DNA of 64,000 nucleotides from Bacteroidota bacterium (GTDB lineage Bacteria; Bacteroidota; Bacteroidia; Palsa-965): NCBI GenBank assembly GCA_020402865.1, contig JADBYT010000011.1, positions 1 to 64,000 of the forward strand, read 5' to 3'. Shown piece by piece: positions 26,646 to 34,839 of this stretch (position 1 is its first letter; each line of letters starts with the position of its first letter). The notes under the pieces were generated by a model. It saw only the letters and a program-made list of their open reading frames with translations, ran no database searches and was not told where the DNA came from. The position numbers and the translations under genes were made by a program.

Positions 26646-26874
26646 AGTTTTATCGCCTTTTCCGGGCAAGCCTGAACACAAAGACCACAAGCATGACACA
26701 GTTCAGGATTAATAACGTAAGCCTTTTTTTGAAGAATAATGTTTTGATTTGCCCTTTAAAATTCAGTTTGGCCTTGTCTTCTTTAGAAATTGGCCGCATT
26801 TCAAATACCGCGTAAGGACAAACGGCCACGCAATCTTCTTTACCCCCACAGCTATTGAAGTCAACAATAGGCAT
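26612..26874 (-). pseudogene. 2[4Fe-4S] ferredoxin with frameshift in an A7 tract
   Basis: The zero frame (26650-26874, 74 residues) starts MPIVDFNSCGGKEDCVAVCPY, with the first cluster Cys set (C-x5-C-x3-CP), then goes out of frame. A -1 shift (or one extra A) at the seven-base homopolymer (+ strand T7 at 26724-26730) restores KAYVINPELCHACGLCVQACPEKAIKLP, the second canonical C-x2-C-x2-C-x3-CP motif, and extends to a TGA at 26612-26614 inside site B. The whole protein would be an 86-88-residue bacterial ferredoxin, a small electron carrier. It may be a true pseudogene, a slippage-expressed gene or a homopolymer sequencing error. Confidence 0.8.
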
Positions 26875-26930
26875 CAGTTTTTTCTGGAATATCCGAACAA
26901 GTTGAATTGTCTAATTTATTTTTCATTTTC

Positions 26931-27665
26931 CTAATTGAAATTAAATAGCCATTTAGAAAATTCACTCCATTGCTTTGTCGAAATGGAGTGGGCATTAGTG
27001 TCTTCACAATAAGTTATTTGAACACCCAACTCTTTTAGTTTGGTTATATTTTCAGCTGCATACGTTTTGGGCAGCATATTATCACCACTTCCATGAGCAA
27101 TGAATGCTTTACTGCTTTTCAGTGTTGCTGATTGGCTGACATACGGACTAAACTCTTCTACAAATCGTCCGCTAAACACGCCAAATCCGGCAACTAAATT
27201 TGGGGTACCCAGGCCTGCACATTGAGCCATATTTGCACCCTGGCTAAAACCCGCAACTATAATTTTGTTACTATCTGCATTATACTTCTGCGTTATTTCA
27301 GAAATTAACTGCATTAGCATTTTTCTGCTTCTTTCTTCTTCATCAATATTTATAGCAATTTTCCCGTTCACCATTTTCACATCATACCACCGATAACTAT
27401 TTTCGGCTAACTGATATGGCCCACGAACAGAGACTACTATCCAATTATCAGGAATACTGTTGCTTAACGAAAACAAATCATTTTCATTGCTGCCGTGTCC
27501 ATGTAATAATATCAACAAAGGAGATTTTACCAAAGCAGATTTGGTTTTCTTAATTTTATAGACTAATGGAGTGTCGTTTTGCATAATATCGTTCTTGTTT
27601 TGTACAAGGCAACAAATAAAAACTGTTAGTTTTATAACTGATAGAATTAATGTTTTCCCGAGCAT
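26931..27665 (-). CDS. Phospholipase/carboxylesterase family alpha/beta-hydrolase (MhqD-like)
   Basis: 244 residues; the first 27 are hydrophobic and may be a signal or anchor, and a cytosolic start at 27584 (MQNDTPLVY) is the alternative. Alpha/beta-hydrolase features: oxyanion region LLHGHGSNENDLF, nucleophile elbow GFSQGAN with catalytic Ser, Asp in HGSGDNMLP, and His in NAHSIS. This matches the carboxylesterase/phospholipase family that includes MhqD of the quinone-stress regulons of Bacillus and Staphylococcus. In the same island are VOC and DoxX proteins, the other typical members. It is separated from them by a TonB/DUF4249 pair and two MITE-like elements. Confidence 0.85.
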   Translation of the reverse strand: MLGKTLILSVIKLTVFICCLVQNKNDIMQNDTPLVYKIKKTKSALVKSPLLILLHGHGSNENDLFSLSNSIPDNWIVVSVRGPYQLAENSYRWYDVKMVNGKIAINIDEEERSRKMLMQLISEITQKYNADSNKIIVAGFSQGANMAQCAGLGTPNLVAGFGVFSGRFVEEFSPYVSQSATLKSSKAFIAHGSGDNMLPKTYAAENITKLKELGVQITYCEDTNAHSISTKQWSEFSKWLFNFN

Positions 27666-27710
27666 ATCATCTCTTATTAATTTATTGAAGAAAAATGTAT
27701 GTGAATAATT

Positions 27711-27874
27711 AGAGCCTGTTTAAAATCCGTTTTTGATATTTATTATGAGTTCATTTTTACTCAGACAAGGCGCATCTCGCAGGCGATATCAGGCAAATAT
27801 CGACAAGAAAAGTAACGCAGGATGAGGACAAATGAGCGATAAGAAATCCTAAGGATGAAATTTAAACAGGCTCT
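27711..27874. mobile_element. 164-bp MITE-like element, copy 1
   Basis: Perfect 14-bp terminal inverted repeats: AGAGCCTGTTTAAA (27711-27724) and its reverse complement (27861-27874). The inside has no ORF and includes CTCAGACAAGGCG and AACGCAGGATGAG, both shared with the second copy at 63245-63408, which has exactly the same length. No clear target duplication. Lies between the DUF4249 and esterase genes. Most of the otherwise gene-free 27666-27909 is this element. Confidence 0.8.
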
Positions 27875-27909
27875 TTGATTAGTTGATGTAAGGTGCTTTA
27901 AAATAGTCG

Positions 27910-28710
27910 TTATTGGATTGTAATACTGCGTAATTGCTTGGTATGAGCAGAAAAATAGCCTAAGGCTCCACCGATAATGTTACTGGGCGGATTAGCAGGA
28001 GTTGAACCACCTCCTAAACCATTACCTGCAATTTGTGCAAGAGCATTAAAATATGTATAAAGTTGAGGGGCGATACTTCGCATTTCTACTGTTATTGTGT
28101 CTCCGGTGTTTACAGGATTATCTTCAGCACTTGGTATTTCTAAACCTCTTTGATTGGCTACCCCATTACCAATATTATCTGATTCAACTTCAAAAGTAAT
28201 ACCCCTTTGACCACTTGCTGTTACAGCAAAGCCATAAAAGTTACCCGGTATTGATGGGTCTATATACTCTGGTAAAACATCATAACTGGTAACTCCCAAA
28301 TTTGTCATTTGAACTATCCTTAGCCCATCTAAAGGCACCATCTCTGGGAGTTCACATTGGGCAGTATAAGTTTTACTATCAACTAAAACTTTTAATTGAT
28401 AGTTTCTGCCAGGTACGCCAGCATTGAGTCCTGAAGTCACGTAGTAACCATCGGTTAAATAGGTTAAAGTGTCATTTAAGCTTATGTTGTCACTAATTAT
28501 TACTAAAGCATTGGTTACTGCCGGGTACTGATTGGATTGCGTAAAAGATACAGATCTTGTTATACGCACAAAATGTGGTTCTGCAAGATTTGTAATATTC
28601 CCTTCTATAACCAACTGACCACTTTTATTGTCTAAATCTAAATCTACTTCTTTTTCACAACCTGTTAAAACAAAGAGTAGAATTACTGAGATAATTTTGG
28701 CTGTTTTCAT
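27910..28710 (-). CDS. DUF4249 lipoprotein, partner of the TonB receptor
   Basis: 266 residues from the ATG at 28710. Lipoprotein signal MKTAKIISVILLFVLTGC with Cys18 as the lipid-attached residue; a longer ORF to 28908 would run into the TonB gene and has no signal. The mature part starts with the acidic EKEVDLDLDNK and the sequence QLVIEGNITN typical of the DUF4249 family. DUF4249 genes usually follow TonB-dependent receptors in Bacteroidota, and here the gap is 4 bp. It is probably an outer-membrane lipoprotein assisting uptake of an unknown substrate. Confidence 0.85.
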   Translation of the reverse strand: MKTAKIISVILLFVLTGCEKEVDLDLDNKSGQLVIEGNITNLAEPHFVRITRSVSFTQSNQYPAVTNALVIISDNISLNDTLTYLTDGYYVTSGLNAGVPGRNYQLKVLVDSKTYTAQCELPEMVPLDGLRIVQMTNLGVTSYDVLPEYIDPSIPGNFYGFAVTASGQRGITFEVESDNIGNGVANQRGLEIPSAEDNPVNTGDTITVEMRSIAPQLYTYFNALAQIAGNGLGGGSTPANPPSNIIGGALGYFSAHTKQLRSITIQ

Positions 28711-28714
28711 TTCA

Positions 28715-31030
28715 TTAGAATTTAAAGTTATAGGTAACACTTGGGATCCATCTGAATAAGGATGTTTGTATCGCTTGAGTAGTTCCGGGATTATTTGGAT
28801 TATCTTGAAAAGCAATACTAAATGGGTTTTGACGTCCATAAACATTATACACACCAATGGTCCATGAGCCTTTAAGTTTTTTGCCTTTATTGCCCTCGTA
28901 GGTAGCACTTAAATCAAGTCTATGATAATCGGGCATGCGATCTGCGTTTCTGCTATCATAGTGAAAAACTGTTTGCCCGTTTATCTCGTACTTTCCGGTT
29001 AGGAAAGTAACAGCATTGCCTGTGCTGTAAACAAATACTCCTGATAAAGACCACTTTGGAGAAATGTTATAGGATGCCACAACGGATAAGTCATGGGTTC
29101 TGTCTAATCTTGAATTGTACCATTGGTTGTTGTTAATACCATCAATTTTTCTTTCTGTTTTTGAGAGCGTATATGCAACCCACCCAGTCAGCCTACCCTC
29201 TTTCTTTTTCGCAATAAACTCTATTCCATATGCTCTTCCTTTGCCAAATAATAAATCAGCTTCTATATCTCTACCTGCACTAAATGCAATTTCAGCTCCG
29301 TCGCGATAGTCGATTTGATTTTGCATATTCTTATAATAAGCTTCTACATTAACTTCATAATTATTATGATCAAAATTTCTACTATAACCTGTGCTTATTT
29401 GATCTGATATTTCGGGCTTAACAGTGTAGCTGCTGCCAATCCATAAGTCTGTTGGATTGCCGCTGTTACTATTACTTAACAAGTGTAAATTTTGCGTATT
29501 TCTTGCGTATGCGATTTTAATGCTACTCACATCATTTATTCTGTAATTGGCAGAAAGTCTTGGCTCTACGTTAAAATAAGTTTTCCCCAGCTTTCCTTTA
29601 CTTAGTTGAACACTGTTTACCAAAATGCCATTTTCATAAATATTATAGATGTCTCCGCCTAAAATGGTAAATGATGATAGCCGCAAGCCATGACTTATGG
29701 TTAGGCGTTTAGAAACTTTATAATCGTCGTTAATATAGACCGCCTTTTCAAGTGAAGTTCTTGGTGGCTTCTGAGAAATGCTTTCCAAGCTGCCCGAAAT
29801 ATTAGAAGGAGAAATGGTATGGTATATGCTATTTATACCAAATTTGATAGTGTGCTTATCTGATAAAAACCAAGAGAAATCTTTTTTAAGATGCCAGTCT
29901 TGTATTTTAGATTGAAGTTTAACATTTACTACCTCATTACTAAAATTGATATCGTAATTATAATTGCTGTAAATTAATGACGTATTTACAAATAGTTTTG
30001 TATTGATTATTTTGTTCCAACGTATTGTTCCGGTTGAATTACCCCAATTCGTATTAAAGCTGTTGCTCAGGCCTAATATATCTCTGCCAAAGTATCCGGA
30101 AATATAGATTCTGTTCTTATCATTGATTTGAAAATTAGCTTTCATATTTAAATCGTAAAAAAACAAACTATTGTCTCTATAAAGATCAGACAAACCCAAA
30201 AATAAATCTGCATACGTTCTGCGTCCGGAAATGATAAAAGATGATTTTCCTTTTTGAATGGGCCCTTCAATAGTCAAACGGCTGCTAATAAGGCCAATAC
30301 CACCGTTTGTTTCAAACTTTTGATTATTCCCATCTTTCATCTTTATATCAAGCACAGATGAAAGTCGTCCGCCATACTGTGCAGGTGGATTTCCTTTAAT
30401 AATTGTGGCATCTTTAAGTGCATCACTATTAAAGGTGCTGAAGAAACCAAACAAGTGTGACGCATTATACACAGGCGCTTCGTCAAGCAGTATGAGGTTT
30501 TGGTCAAGTCCGCCTCCACGCACACTAAATCCACTATTACCTTCACCACTACTTTTTATACCCGGAAGAAGTTGAATGGTTTTGAGTATATCTTTTTCAC
30601 CTAATAACACCGGTAGTTTTTCTATGTCTTTCATTTTTATAACCTCAGTACCCATCTGAGCAGTAGATAAGTTTTGATCTTTCCCTTCGCTCGAAACAAC
30701 AACCTCACTCAATTCAACAGAAGCCGGTAACAGAAAAATATCTAAATTTTTATTGGATAAAATATCCAGGTTTATTTTTTGAACTTCATAACCAATGTAG
30801 AATACTACAATGGTTTGATTTCCCTCTGGCAAGCTTAATGAATAAAATCCATATTCATTTGCAGTTGTTCCAAATGTGGGTTTCCCTTCTAAGCTTATTG
30901 TTGCGCCAACAAGCAATTCTCCATTTTGTTTATCTCTCACAGTACCACTTAGAGAATACTTGGTTTGAGCCAAAACAAGCGTAGGGAGTAGAAAAAGAAA
31001 TGCTATAAAATAACCAATAGTTTTTTGCAT
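28715..31030 (-). CDS. TonB-dependent receptor
   Basis: 771 residues with signal peptide (ends near VLAQ). CarboxypepD_reg-like domain (about 25-105: GTVRDKQNGELLVGATISLEG), then the plug domain (about 130-235: ILKTIQLLPGIKSSGEGNSGFSVRGG with LILLDEAPVYNASHLFG), then a 22-strand-type barrel ending in aromatic F-K-F. It imports an unknown ligand across the outer membrane using TonB energy. The downstream DUF4249 lipoprotein supports this group of receptors. The gene lies in the AT-rich island and its upstream region contains a MITE-like element (31068-31226), so its promoter may be altered. Confidence 0.92.
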   Translation of the reverse strand: MQKTIGYFIAFLFLLPTLVLAQTKYSLSGTVRDKQNGELLVGATISLEGKPTFGTTANEYGFYSLSLPEGNQTIVVFYIGYEVQKINLDILSNKNLDIFLLPASVELSEVVVSSEGKDQNLSTAQMGTEVIKMKDIEKLPVLLGEKDILKTIQLLPGIKSSGEGNSGFSVRGGGLDQNLILLDEAPVYNASHLFGFFSTFNSDALKDATIIKGNPPAQYGGRLSSVLDIKMKDGNNQKFETNGGIGLISSRLTIEGPIQKGKSSFIISGRRTYADLFLGLSDLYRDNSLFFYDLNMKANFQINDKNRIYISGYFGRDILGLSNSFNTNWGNSTGTIRWNKIINTKLFVNTSLIYSNYNYDINFSNEVVNVKLQSKIQDWHLKKDFSWFLSDKHTIKFGINSIYHTISPSNISGSLESISQKPPRTSLEKAVYINDDYKVSKRLTISHGLRLSSFTILGGDIYNIYENGILVNSVQLSKGKLGKTYFNVEPRLSANYRINDVSSIKIAYARNTQNLHLLSNSNSGNPTDLWIGSSYTVKPEISDQISTGYSRNFDHNNYEVNVEAYYKNMQNQIDYRDGAEIAFSAGRDIEADLLFGKGRAYGIEFIAKKKEGRLTGWVAYTLSKTERKIDGINNNQWYNSRLDRTHDLSVVASYNISPKWSLSGVFVYSTGNAVTFLTGKYEINGQTVFHYDSRNADRMPDYHRLDLSATYEGNKGKKLKGSWTIGVYNVYGRQNPFSIAFQDNPNNPGTTQAIQTSLFRWIPSVTYNFKF

Positions 31031-31067
31031 GGCTTCGTAGATTAATTTCTTATAACTGTTTTTCTAT

Positions 31068-31226
31068 AACTCATCTCAAAACTACTTTTCGAGTTTTTTA
31101 CAAGTATTTTCGTTATGGAAAGCATCTTTTCGCAGGTCATAGTTGGCTACACTGAATTGTTGAGATGAAGAAGAAATGAAGAGAGGCCAGAGCGAAAAAG
31201 ACGTGAGTATAGTTTTGAGATGAGTT
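31068..31226. mobile_element. 159-bp MITE-like element with CTAT target duplication
   Basis: 17-bp perfect terminal inverted repeats: AACTCATCTCAAAACTA (31068-31084) and its reverse complement (31210-31226). Both ends are flanked by CTAT (31064-31067 and 31227-31230), as expected for a 4-bp target-site duplication. No ORF inside. It is inserted immediately at the stop codon of the VOC gene and in front of the TonB receptor. Confidence 0.78.
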
Positions 31227-32210
31227 CTATGAATGAGATAGTAATATCTTAACTCCTGTTGGGTCGGTTGCCCAATAATTACCATCTTCCTCATTTGTAT
31301 TACCAATTGCTTTTAACGCAGACTGGAGTTGTTCTTTTGATTTGAAAACAATGTGATAATGTTTTAATCCGGCATCGGTAGTTGGTGCTAAAGGTCTGTT
31401 GTTCCCGTGCCACGAATTCATTGCCACCCGATGCTGATAAACTCCTCCCGCACCTAAATCGGCGTATTTAAACTGTGGGAAGAAATTAAATTGAGTGAAC
31501 CCCAATTTTTTGTAAAACTCATTATTACGTGAAACATCCTGAGCATAAAAATGTATATGTCCAATCTTAGCACCATCACTAATAATTTTACTCAAATCTT
31601 TTTCAAGAAGGCTTTTGAGAATTTCTTCTGTATCTAATGGTGCCGATGCCGCTCTGATAGTTCCATCCGCGTCCTCCATAAAAATACCTCCTTCTGTAAT
31701 CACTCTTTTAAATCGCTCAGGTGTTTCTAAAGCTAATTCAACCATTACGTTATCATAGTCTGTCAGATACAGAGATTGCGTCATGGTATGATCTATTGGA
31801 GAAAAGGAGTATTTGTTTTGTTGCAAGCGATAAATAGCCTTCGCCAGGTCTTCTTTAGTGGCTAAGTGAATAGCGAAATGATATAAACCACTATAACCCT
31901 CTATAAAAGCTGATTTAGCTGTTTGATGAACCACAACCAATGTCGCATTTTCGGTTCCAAATTCAGCCATTGAATCAGACTGGCTTCTCAGCTTCATACC
32001 AATTACTTTTGTCCAAAATGTAATGGCCTTTTCAATTGAAGTATTATTCAGATGAACAGCCCCAAAAGAGGCTATTTCATCTGAATTTTCAAGCTTTAAA
32101 TCGTTGGCCTCTTGCAATGACATTGCACTTGTTAATGTTGATATACCGTCCATTGTTAATAATAATGTTGAAGTGCCGAGAATGGTTTTAATAAAATCTT
32201 TTCTTTCCAT
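31227..32210 (-). CDS. Exported two-domain VOC (glyoxalase/dioxygenase-like) protein, MhqO/CatE-like
   Basis: 327 residues. The N-terminus (MERKDFIKTILGTSTLLL) resembles a Tat-like or membrane-anchoring leader. Two vicinal-oxygen-chelate halves follow: first with FGAVHLNNTSIEKAITFWTK and a His at FAIHLATK, second with GHIHFYAQD and HYHIVFKS. In the VOC fold such His and Glu residues bind a metal. Two-domain members include the CatE/MhqO ring-cleaving dioxygenases of quinone stress. Starts 5 bp after the DoxX gene. Its TAG stop lies in the CTAT duplication of the MITE-like element, so the end of the protein may have been changed by that insertion. Confidence 0.8.
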   Translation of the reverse strand: MERKDFIKTILGTSTLLLTMDGISTLTSAMSLQEANDLKLENSDEIASFGAVHLNNTSIEKAITFWTKVIGMKLRSQSDSMAEFGTENATLVVVHQTAKSAFIEGYSGLYHFAIHLATKEDLAKAIYRLQQNKYSFSPIDHTMTQSLYLTDYDNVMVELALETPERFKRVITEGGIFMEDADGTIRAASAPLDTEEILKSLLEKDLSKIISDGAKIGHIHFYAQDVSRNNEFYKKLGFTQFNFFPQFKYADLGAGGVYQHRVAMNSWHGNNRPLAPTTDAGLKHYHIVFKSKEQLQSALKAIGNTNEEDGNYWATDPTGVKILLSHS

Positions 32211-32215
32211 TATAA

Positions 32216-32626
32216 TTAGGCTTTGGGTAAAATAGGTGCTTTTTTAGTTCTGCCCCAGGCTACAAAAGCAGCCAGCAACAAAAAGAAAATATTCATTCCA
32301 ATAAGTGATGCTTCGCCTCTTGAAATATGAAATACAGAGGCTGAAATCATTAAAGCAATAATGCCATAAGCAGCATATACCGTAAGCTTAGGCTGTATTC
32401 TTAATGTGGATGGCAAAATGCTGCCTAACACCGCTAACAACTCTGCAATGCCTGTGATTTTTACTAAGCCCGGATTATCTTTCGCCCAGGGCAGCATTTT
32501 GGCTGTTTCATCTAACGGCTGAAACAGTTTGACATAAGCAGCCCAGATAAATAGTAATGCAAGAATACTTTGTGCTGTCCATAATAAGACGTTCATTACT
32601 TTCGAAGACTTATTTGTTGTTTCCAT
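32216..32626 (-). CDS. DoxX-family membrane protein (MhqP-like)
   Basis: 136 residues from METTNKSSKVMN at 32626; the start overlaps the end of the upstream gene by 17 bp. Four hydrophobic segments; the DoxX signature is recognisable in the first (LALLFIWAAYVKLFQP) and second (KITGIAELLAVLGSILPS). DoxX-like proteins occur in quinone and oxidative-stress loci, e.g. mhqP next to mhqO in Bacillus. Here it is placed directly before the VOC gene, the same pairing. Activity of the family is not well defined. Confidence 0.85.
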   Translation of the reverse strand: METTNKSSKVMNVLLWTAQSILALLFIWAAYVKLFQPLDETAKMLPWAKDNPGLVKITGIAELLAVLGSILPSTLRIQPKLTVYAAYGIIALMISASVFHISRGEASLIGMNIFFLLLAAFVAWGRTKKAPILPKA

Positions 32627-33020
32627 GATTATCAAATTTAAAGAATGGAAATATTGTTAGTATTGATAAAACAGGGAAGAAGTGCATCGGGATAATCAAA
32701 CCCGGAAACAATTCGGGCGATTCAGTCTCTAATGGCAGGTTGAACCCGAATACTCCTGCTATTGAGGCAAAACTAATTACACTATATGCAATATTTAACC
32801 AACCAATAGTTTTAGTTCCTTTCCATTTTATAGCCAACTTATAGCCAATAACCATAAGAAGGCAACCAATTAAACAAGCAGCAATAATATTTGAAGTACC
32901 GGCAATTTTACTGAAGTCCACCATAAATGCCTCTTTGTAAATATTCAAATAAATGATGCTTGCTAATGAAGATAGCAGGCTGCCTGCTATCCCCATTATG
33001 AAAGTTTGTTTCCAGTTCAT
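32610..33020 (-). CDS. Four-TM membrane protein of unknown function
   Basis: 136 residues with four hydrophobic segments (about 7-27, 43-63, 72-92, 107-127). No family recognised with certainty; the pattern is similar to small membrane proteins that accompany DoxX. Its ATG overlaps the YceI stop by 4 bp (ATGA) and its end overlaps the DoxX start by 17 bp. It is therefore a translationally coupled member of the YceI-DoxX-VOC operon. Confidence 0.75.
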   Translation of the reverse strand: MNWKQTFIMGIAGSLLSSLASIIYLNIYKEAFMVDFSKIAGTSNIIAACLIGCLLMVIGYKLAIKWKGTKTIGWLNIAYSVISFASIAGVFGFNLPLETESPELFPGLIIPMHFFPVLSILTIFPFFKFDNHGNNK

Positions 33021-33544
33021 TTTGTTACGGGTATATTAAGTTGGAAATCCAGTACTTCCGGAGTACCGCTTTTAGTTACGTTATAGTCAGCAGGCTTTAC
33101 CGAAAAACTGCCGGCAAATACTCCGCCATTGGCTGCTTTGGTAAATGTGAACGGAATTTTGATTGCCTTGGTAACATTCTTAATCGTCAGATCACCTGTT
33201 GCTTCATAACCACTGGCGGTTTTAGTGATTGAACTGGAGACGAATTTTACCGTTTGATAATTCTTGGCATCCAAACCCTCAGCGGCATGCTTGTTACGCA
33301 TCCCGTTACCCGTATTAACGGTTTTAGTATCAATAGAAGCCGTTAGCTTTGATGCCGCAAGGTTGTTTTCATCAAAAAGCAATTCGGTTTTTAATCCTTT
33401 AAAGATACCCTCAAACTTACTACTGGTAAATTTCACCGAATAGGCATCTTCTGTTACTTTCCAAAGCGTTGCATTGCTAACTACTTTGAATGCTGATGTA
33501 CCAATGAGTATGGCAATCATTACCGGATAGAATATTTTTTTCAT
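33017..33544 (-). CDS. YceI-family periplasmic lipid-binding protein
   Basis: 175 residues with a signal peptide (MKKIFYPVMIAILIGTSAFKV). The mature protein has the YceI pattern: a single lipocalin-like beta-barrel with the region IDTKTVNTGNGMRNKHAAEG, then VKFVSSSI, GDLTIKNVTK and the C-terminal LDFQLNIPV. YceI proteins bind polyisoprenoid or similar hydrophobic molecules in the periplasm. Next to DoxX and VOC this fits handling of isoprenoid quinones, which is inference. First gene of a tightly packed operon, 54 bp after the SnoaL-like gene. Confidence 0.9.
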   Translation of the reverse strand: MKKIFYPVMIAILIGTSAFKVVSNATLWKVTEDAYSVKFTSSKFEGIFKGLKTELLFDENNLAASKLTASIDTKTVNTGNGMRNKHAAEGLDAKNYQTVKFVSSSITKTASGYEATGDLTIKNVTKAIKIPFTFTKAANGGVFAGSFSVKPADYNVTKSGTPEVLDFQLNIPVTK

Positions 33545-33598
33545 CTTTTCGTTTCTTTTATGTTTAACAGTTGTGGTTTTAATTATTTGTGGTTTTGA

Positions 33599-33955
33599 CT
33601 ATTTGTGGTAAAAGATTTCGTTTACGATTAAGCCATTCTCCCAGGTTTGTACAGCTACCTGTTGCATATTCATCCTGAAACCATTGGCAAAAGTCAAGTC
33701 CATCCAGCTTTCAACCATTGTTTTGTTGTTTTCAGTATCTTCTGCAAAACTCAAAATACCTGCACCGTGTACTTCCTTCATACTTTGCAAAAAGTTGATT
33801 TCATGCGTGCGGTTAGCGTCTTTGCCAATTCTTGGCTCCTCGCCCAATTCTTGCATTACTACATTTTCTGCATAATACTTTTCGAAGCCTTCTAACAGCT
33901 TGCCTGCATTTACATAATTTTGATACAGGTCTTTAACATTTAGTAGGTTTGACAT
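33599..33955 (-). CDS. SnoaL-like / NTF2-fold protein
   Basis: 118 residues from MSNLLNVKDLYQ at 33955; the ORF upstream to 34051 is unlikely. An N-terminal helix, then YYAENVVMQELGEEPRIGKDANRTHEINFL and a strand-rich second half (ILSFAEDTENNKTMVES, RMNMQQVAVQTWENGLIVNEIFYH) correspond to the small SnoaL-like alpha+beta barrel. These are ligand-binding or isomerase-like folds with many functions. It lies between the Crp/Fnr regulator and YceI in the same orientation. Specific substrate unknown. Confidence 0.8.
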   Translation of the reverse strand: MSNLLNVKDLYQNYVNAGKLLEGFEKYYAENVVMQELGEEPRIGKDANRTHEINFLQSMKEVHGAGILSFAEDTENNKTMVESWMDLTFANGFRMNMQQVAVQTWENGLIVNEIFYHK

Positions 33956-34025
33956 ATTGCTGTTTGTGTTAAATTTTACGATACAAAATTGCACCATCAA
34001 ACACCGGCTAAACGATGAGGTAAGA

Positions 34026-34059
34026 CAAAAAAAAACGTTGATGTAGATCAACGTTTTTT
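34026..34059 (-). terminator. Rho-independent terminator after the Crp/Fnr gene
   Basis: Stem ACGTTGAT (34035-34042) / ATCAACGT (34047-34054), extended by A/T pairs, 4-nt loop and a long T run on the minus strand (A9 at about 34027-34035 on the plus strand). Separates the regulator from the SnoaL-like gene. Confidence 0.85.
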
Positions 34060-34079
34060 GGGGGGGATAATAAAAGGTG

Positions 34080-34664
34080 CTATTTTTTTAAGGAATTGCT
34101 TCGGATACGACTAAGCGTTTCCTTTGTCATACCCAAATATGAAGCAATAATGTGCTGAGGAAATCGTTGAAGAAATTCGGGATAGCTGTTTTGAAGCTCT
34201 TCTAATTTTTGTTCTGCTGTAAGTGTTTGCGAAGAGTGTAGCCGCTTCATAAGTTGAAACGACTTCCGTTCGGTTAAAACACTATTGAGTTGGGAGATAA
34301 AATTCAGTTTGCCGAGTTTATTAGTAAAGTTTTCTTTGGTTATGACTAATAATTCAGTGTCTTCATAAGCATCAATATAGTAGGGTGTTGGCGTGCCTAT
34401 CAAAAAACTTTCCTTATCACCAGCCCACCAATTTTCGATATAGAGTTCCAAAATATTTTCTTTGCCTGTATTGTCAATAGAATATTTTTTTAAAGCCCCT
34501 TTTACAACAAATGCTGCTATTTTGCAAACCTCTCCTCCTTCAATTAAGTATTGGTGTTTACGTAACTTCTTTAATTGAAAAACCTCAGAAAGCAAGTTAA
34601 TGTCGCTTTCGGTTAGCTTGTTTTCAACTCGGGCATTGATGTGTTGTACAAGTTTTTCTATCAT
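34080..34664 (-). CDS. Crp/Fnr-family transcriptional regulator
   Basis: 194 residues from MIEKLVQHINARV at 34664. Cyclic-nucleotide-binding-type beta-roll at about 15-110 (LIEGGEVCKIAAFVVKGALK, then NWWAGDKESFLIGTP), without the arginine expected for cAMP binding. C-terminal winged helix-turn-helix at about 150-190 with HIIASYLGMTKETLSRIRSN. This short Crp/Fnr group is common in Bacteroidota beside stress or detoxification genes. It lacks the Cys set of an Fe-S Fnr. Probably controls the adjacent detoxification genes; a terminator follows it. The attC-like site A lies 30 bp upstream of its ATG. Confidence 0.88.
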   Translation of the reverse strand: MIEKLVQHINARVENKLTESDINLLSEVFQLKKLRKHQYLIEGGEVCKIAAFVVKGALKKYSIDNTGKENILELYIENWWAGDKESFLIGTPTPYYIDAYEDTELLVITKENFTNKLGKLNFISQLNSVLTERKSFQLMKRLHSSQTLTAEQKLEELQNSYPEFLQRFPQHIIASYLGMTKETLSRIRSNSLKK

Positions 34665-34694
34665 TTTCGTATTGTCTGTGTCGTCATTAAATTG

Positions 34695-34828
34695 CCACCA
34701 ACGGTTTCGGGCTTGGCGTTCGGGCGGGTTTCGGAGCACTAAACTGTCTGCTAGCACTTAACTTCAATAGAAGCACAAAGCTTCAAGTTTGCACATCAGC
34801 CCGCCTGATGCAAAACCCGTGTTAGTGG
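34695..34828. repeat. 134-bp attC-like imperfect palindrome (site A)
   Basis: Outer ends CCACCAAC (34695-34702) and GTTAGTGG (34821-34828) pair with one mismatch. Inner arms TTTCGGGC/GGCGGG and CCCGCC/AAAACCC pair imperfectly with bulges. Internal GGAGCACTA box. The design (long imperfect palindrome, ends with ...AAC and GTT...) is like an integron attC site, though the ends do not match RYYYAAC/GTTRRRY exactly. It begins 11 bp beyond the stop of the gene remnant at 34840. Confidence 0.6.
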
Positions 34829-34839
34829 TAATGCTTCTT

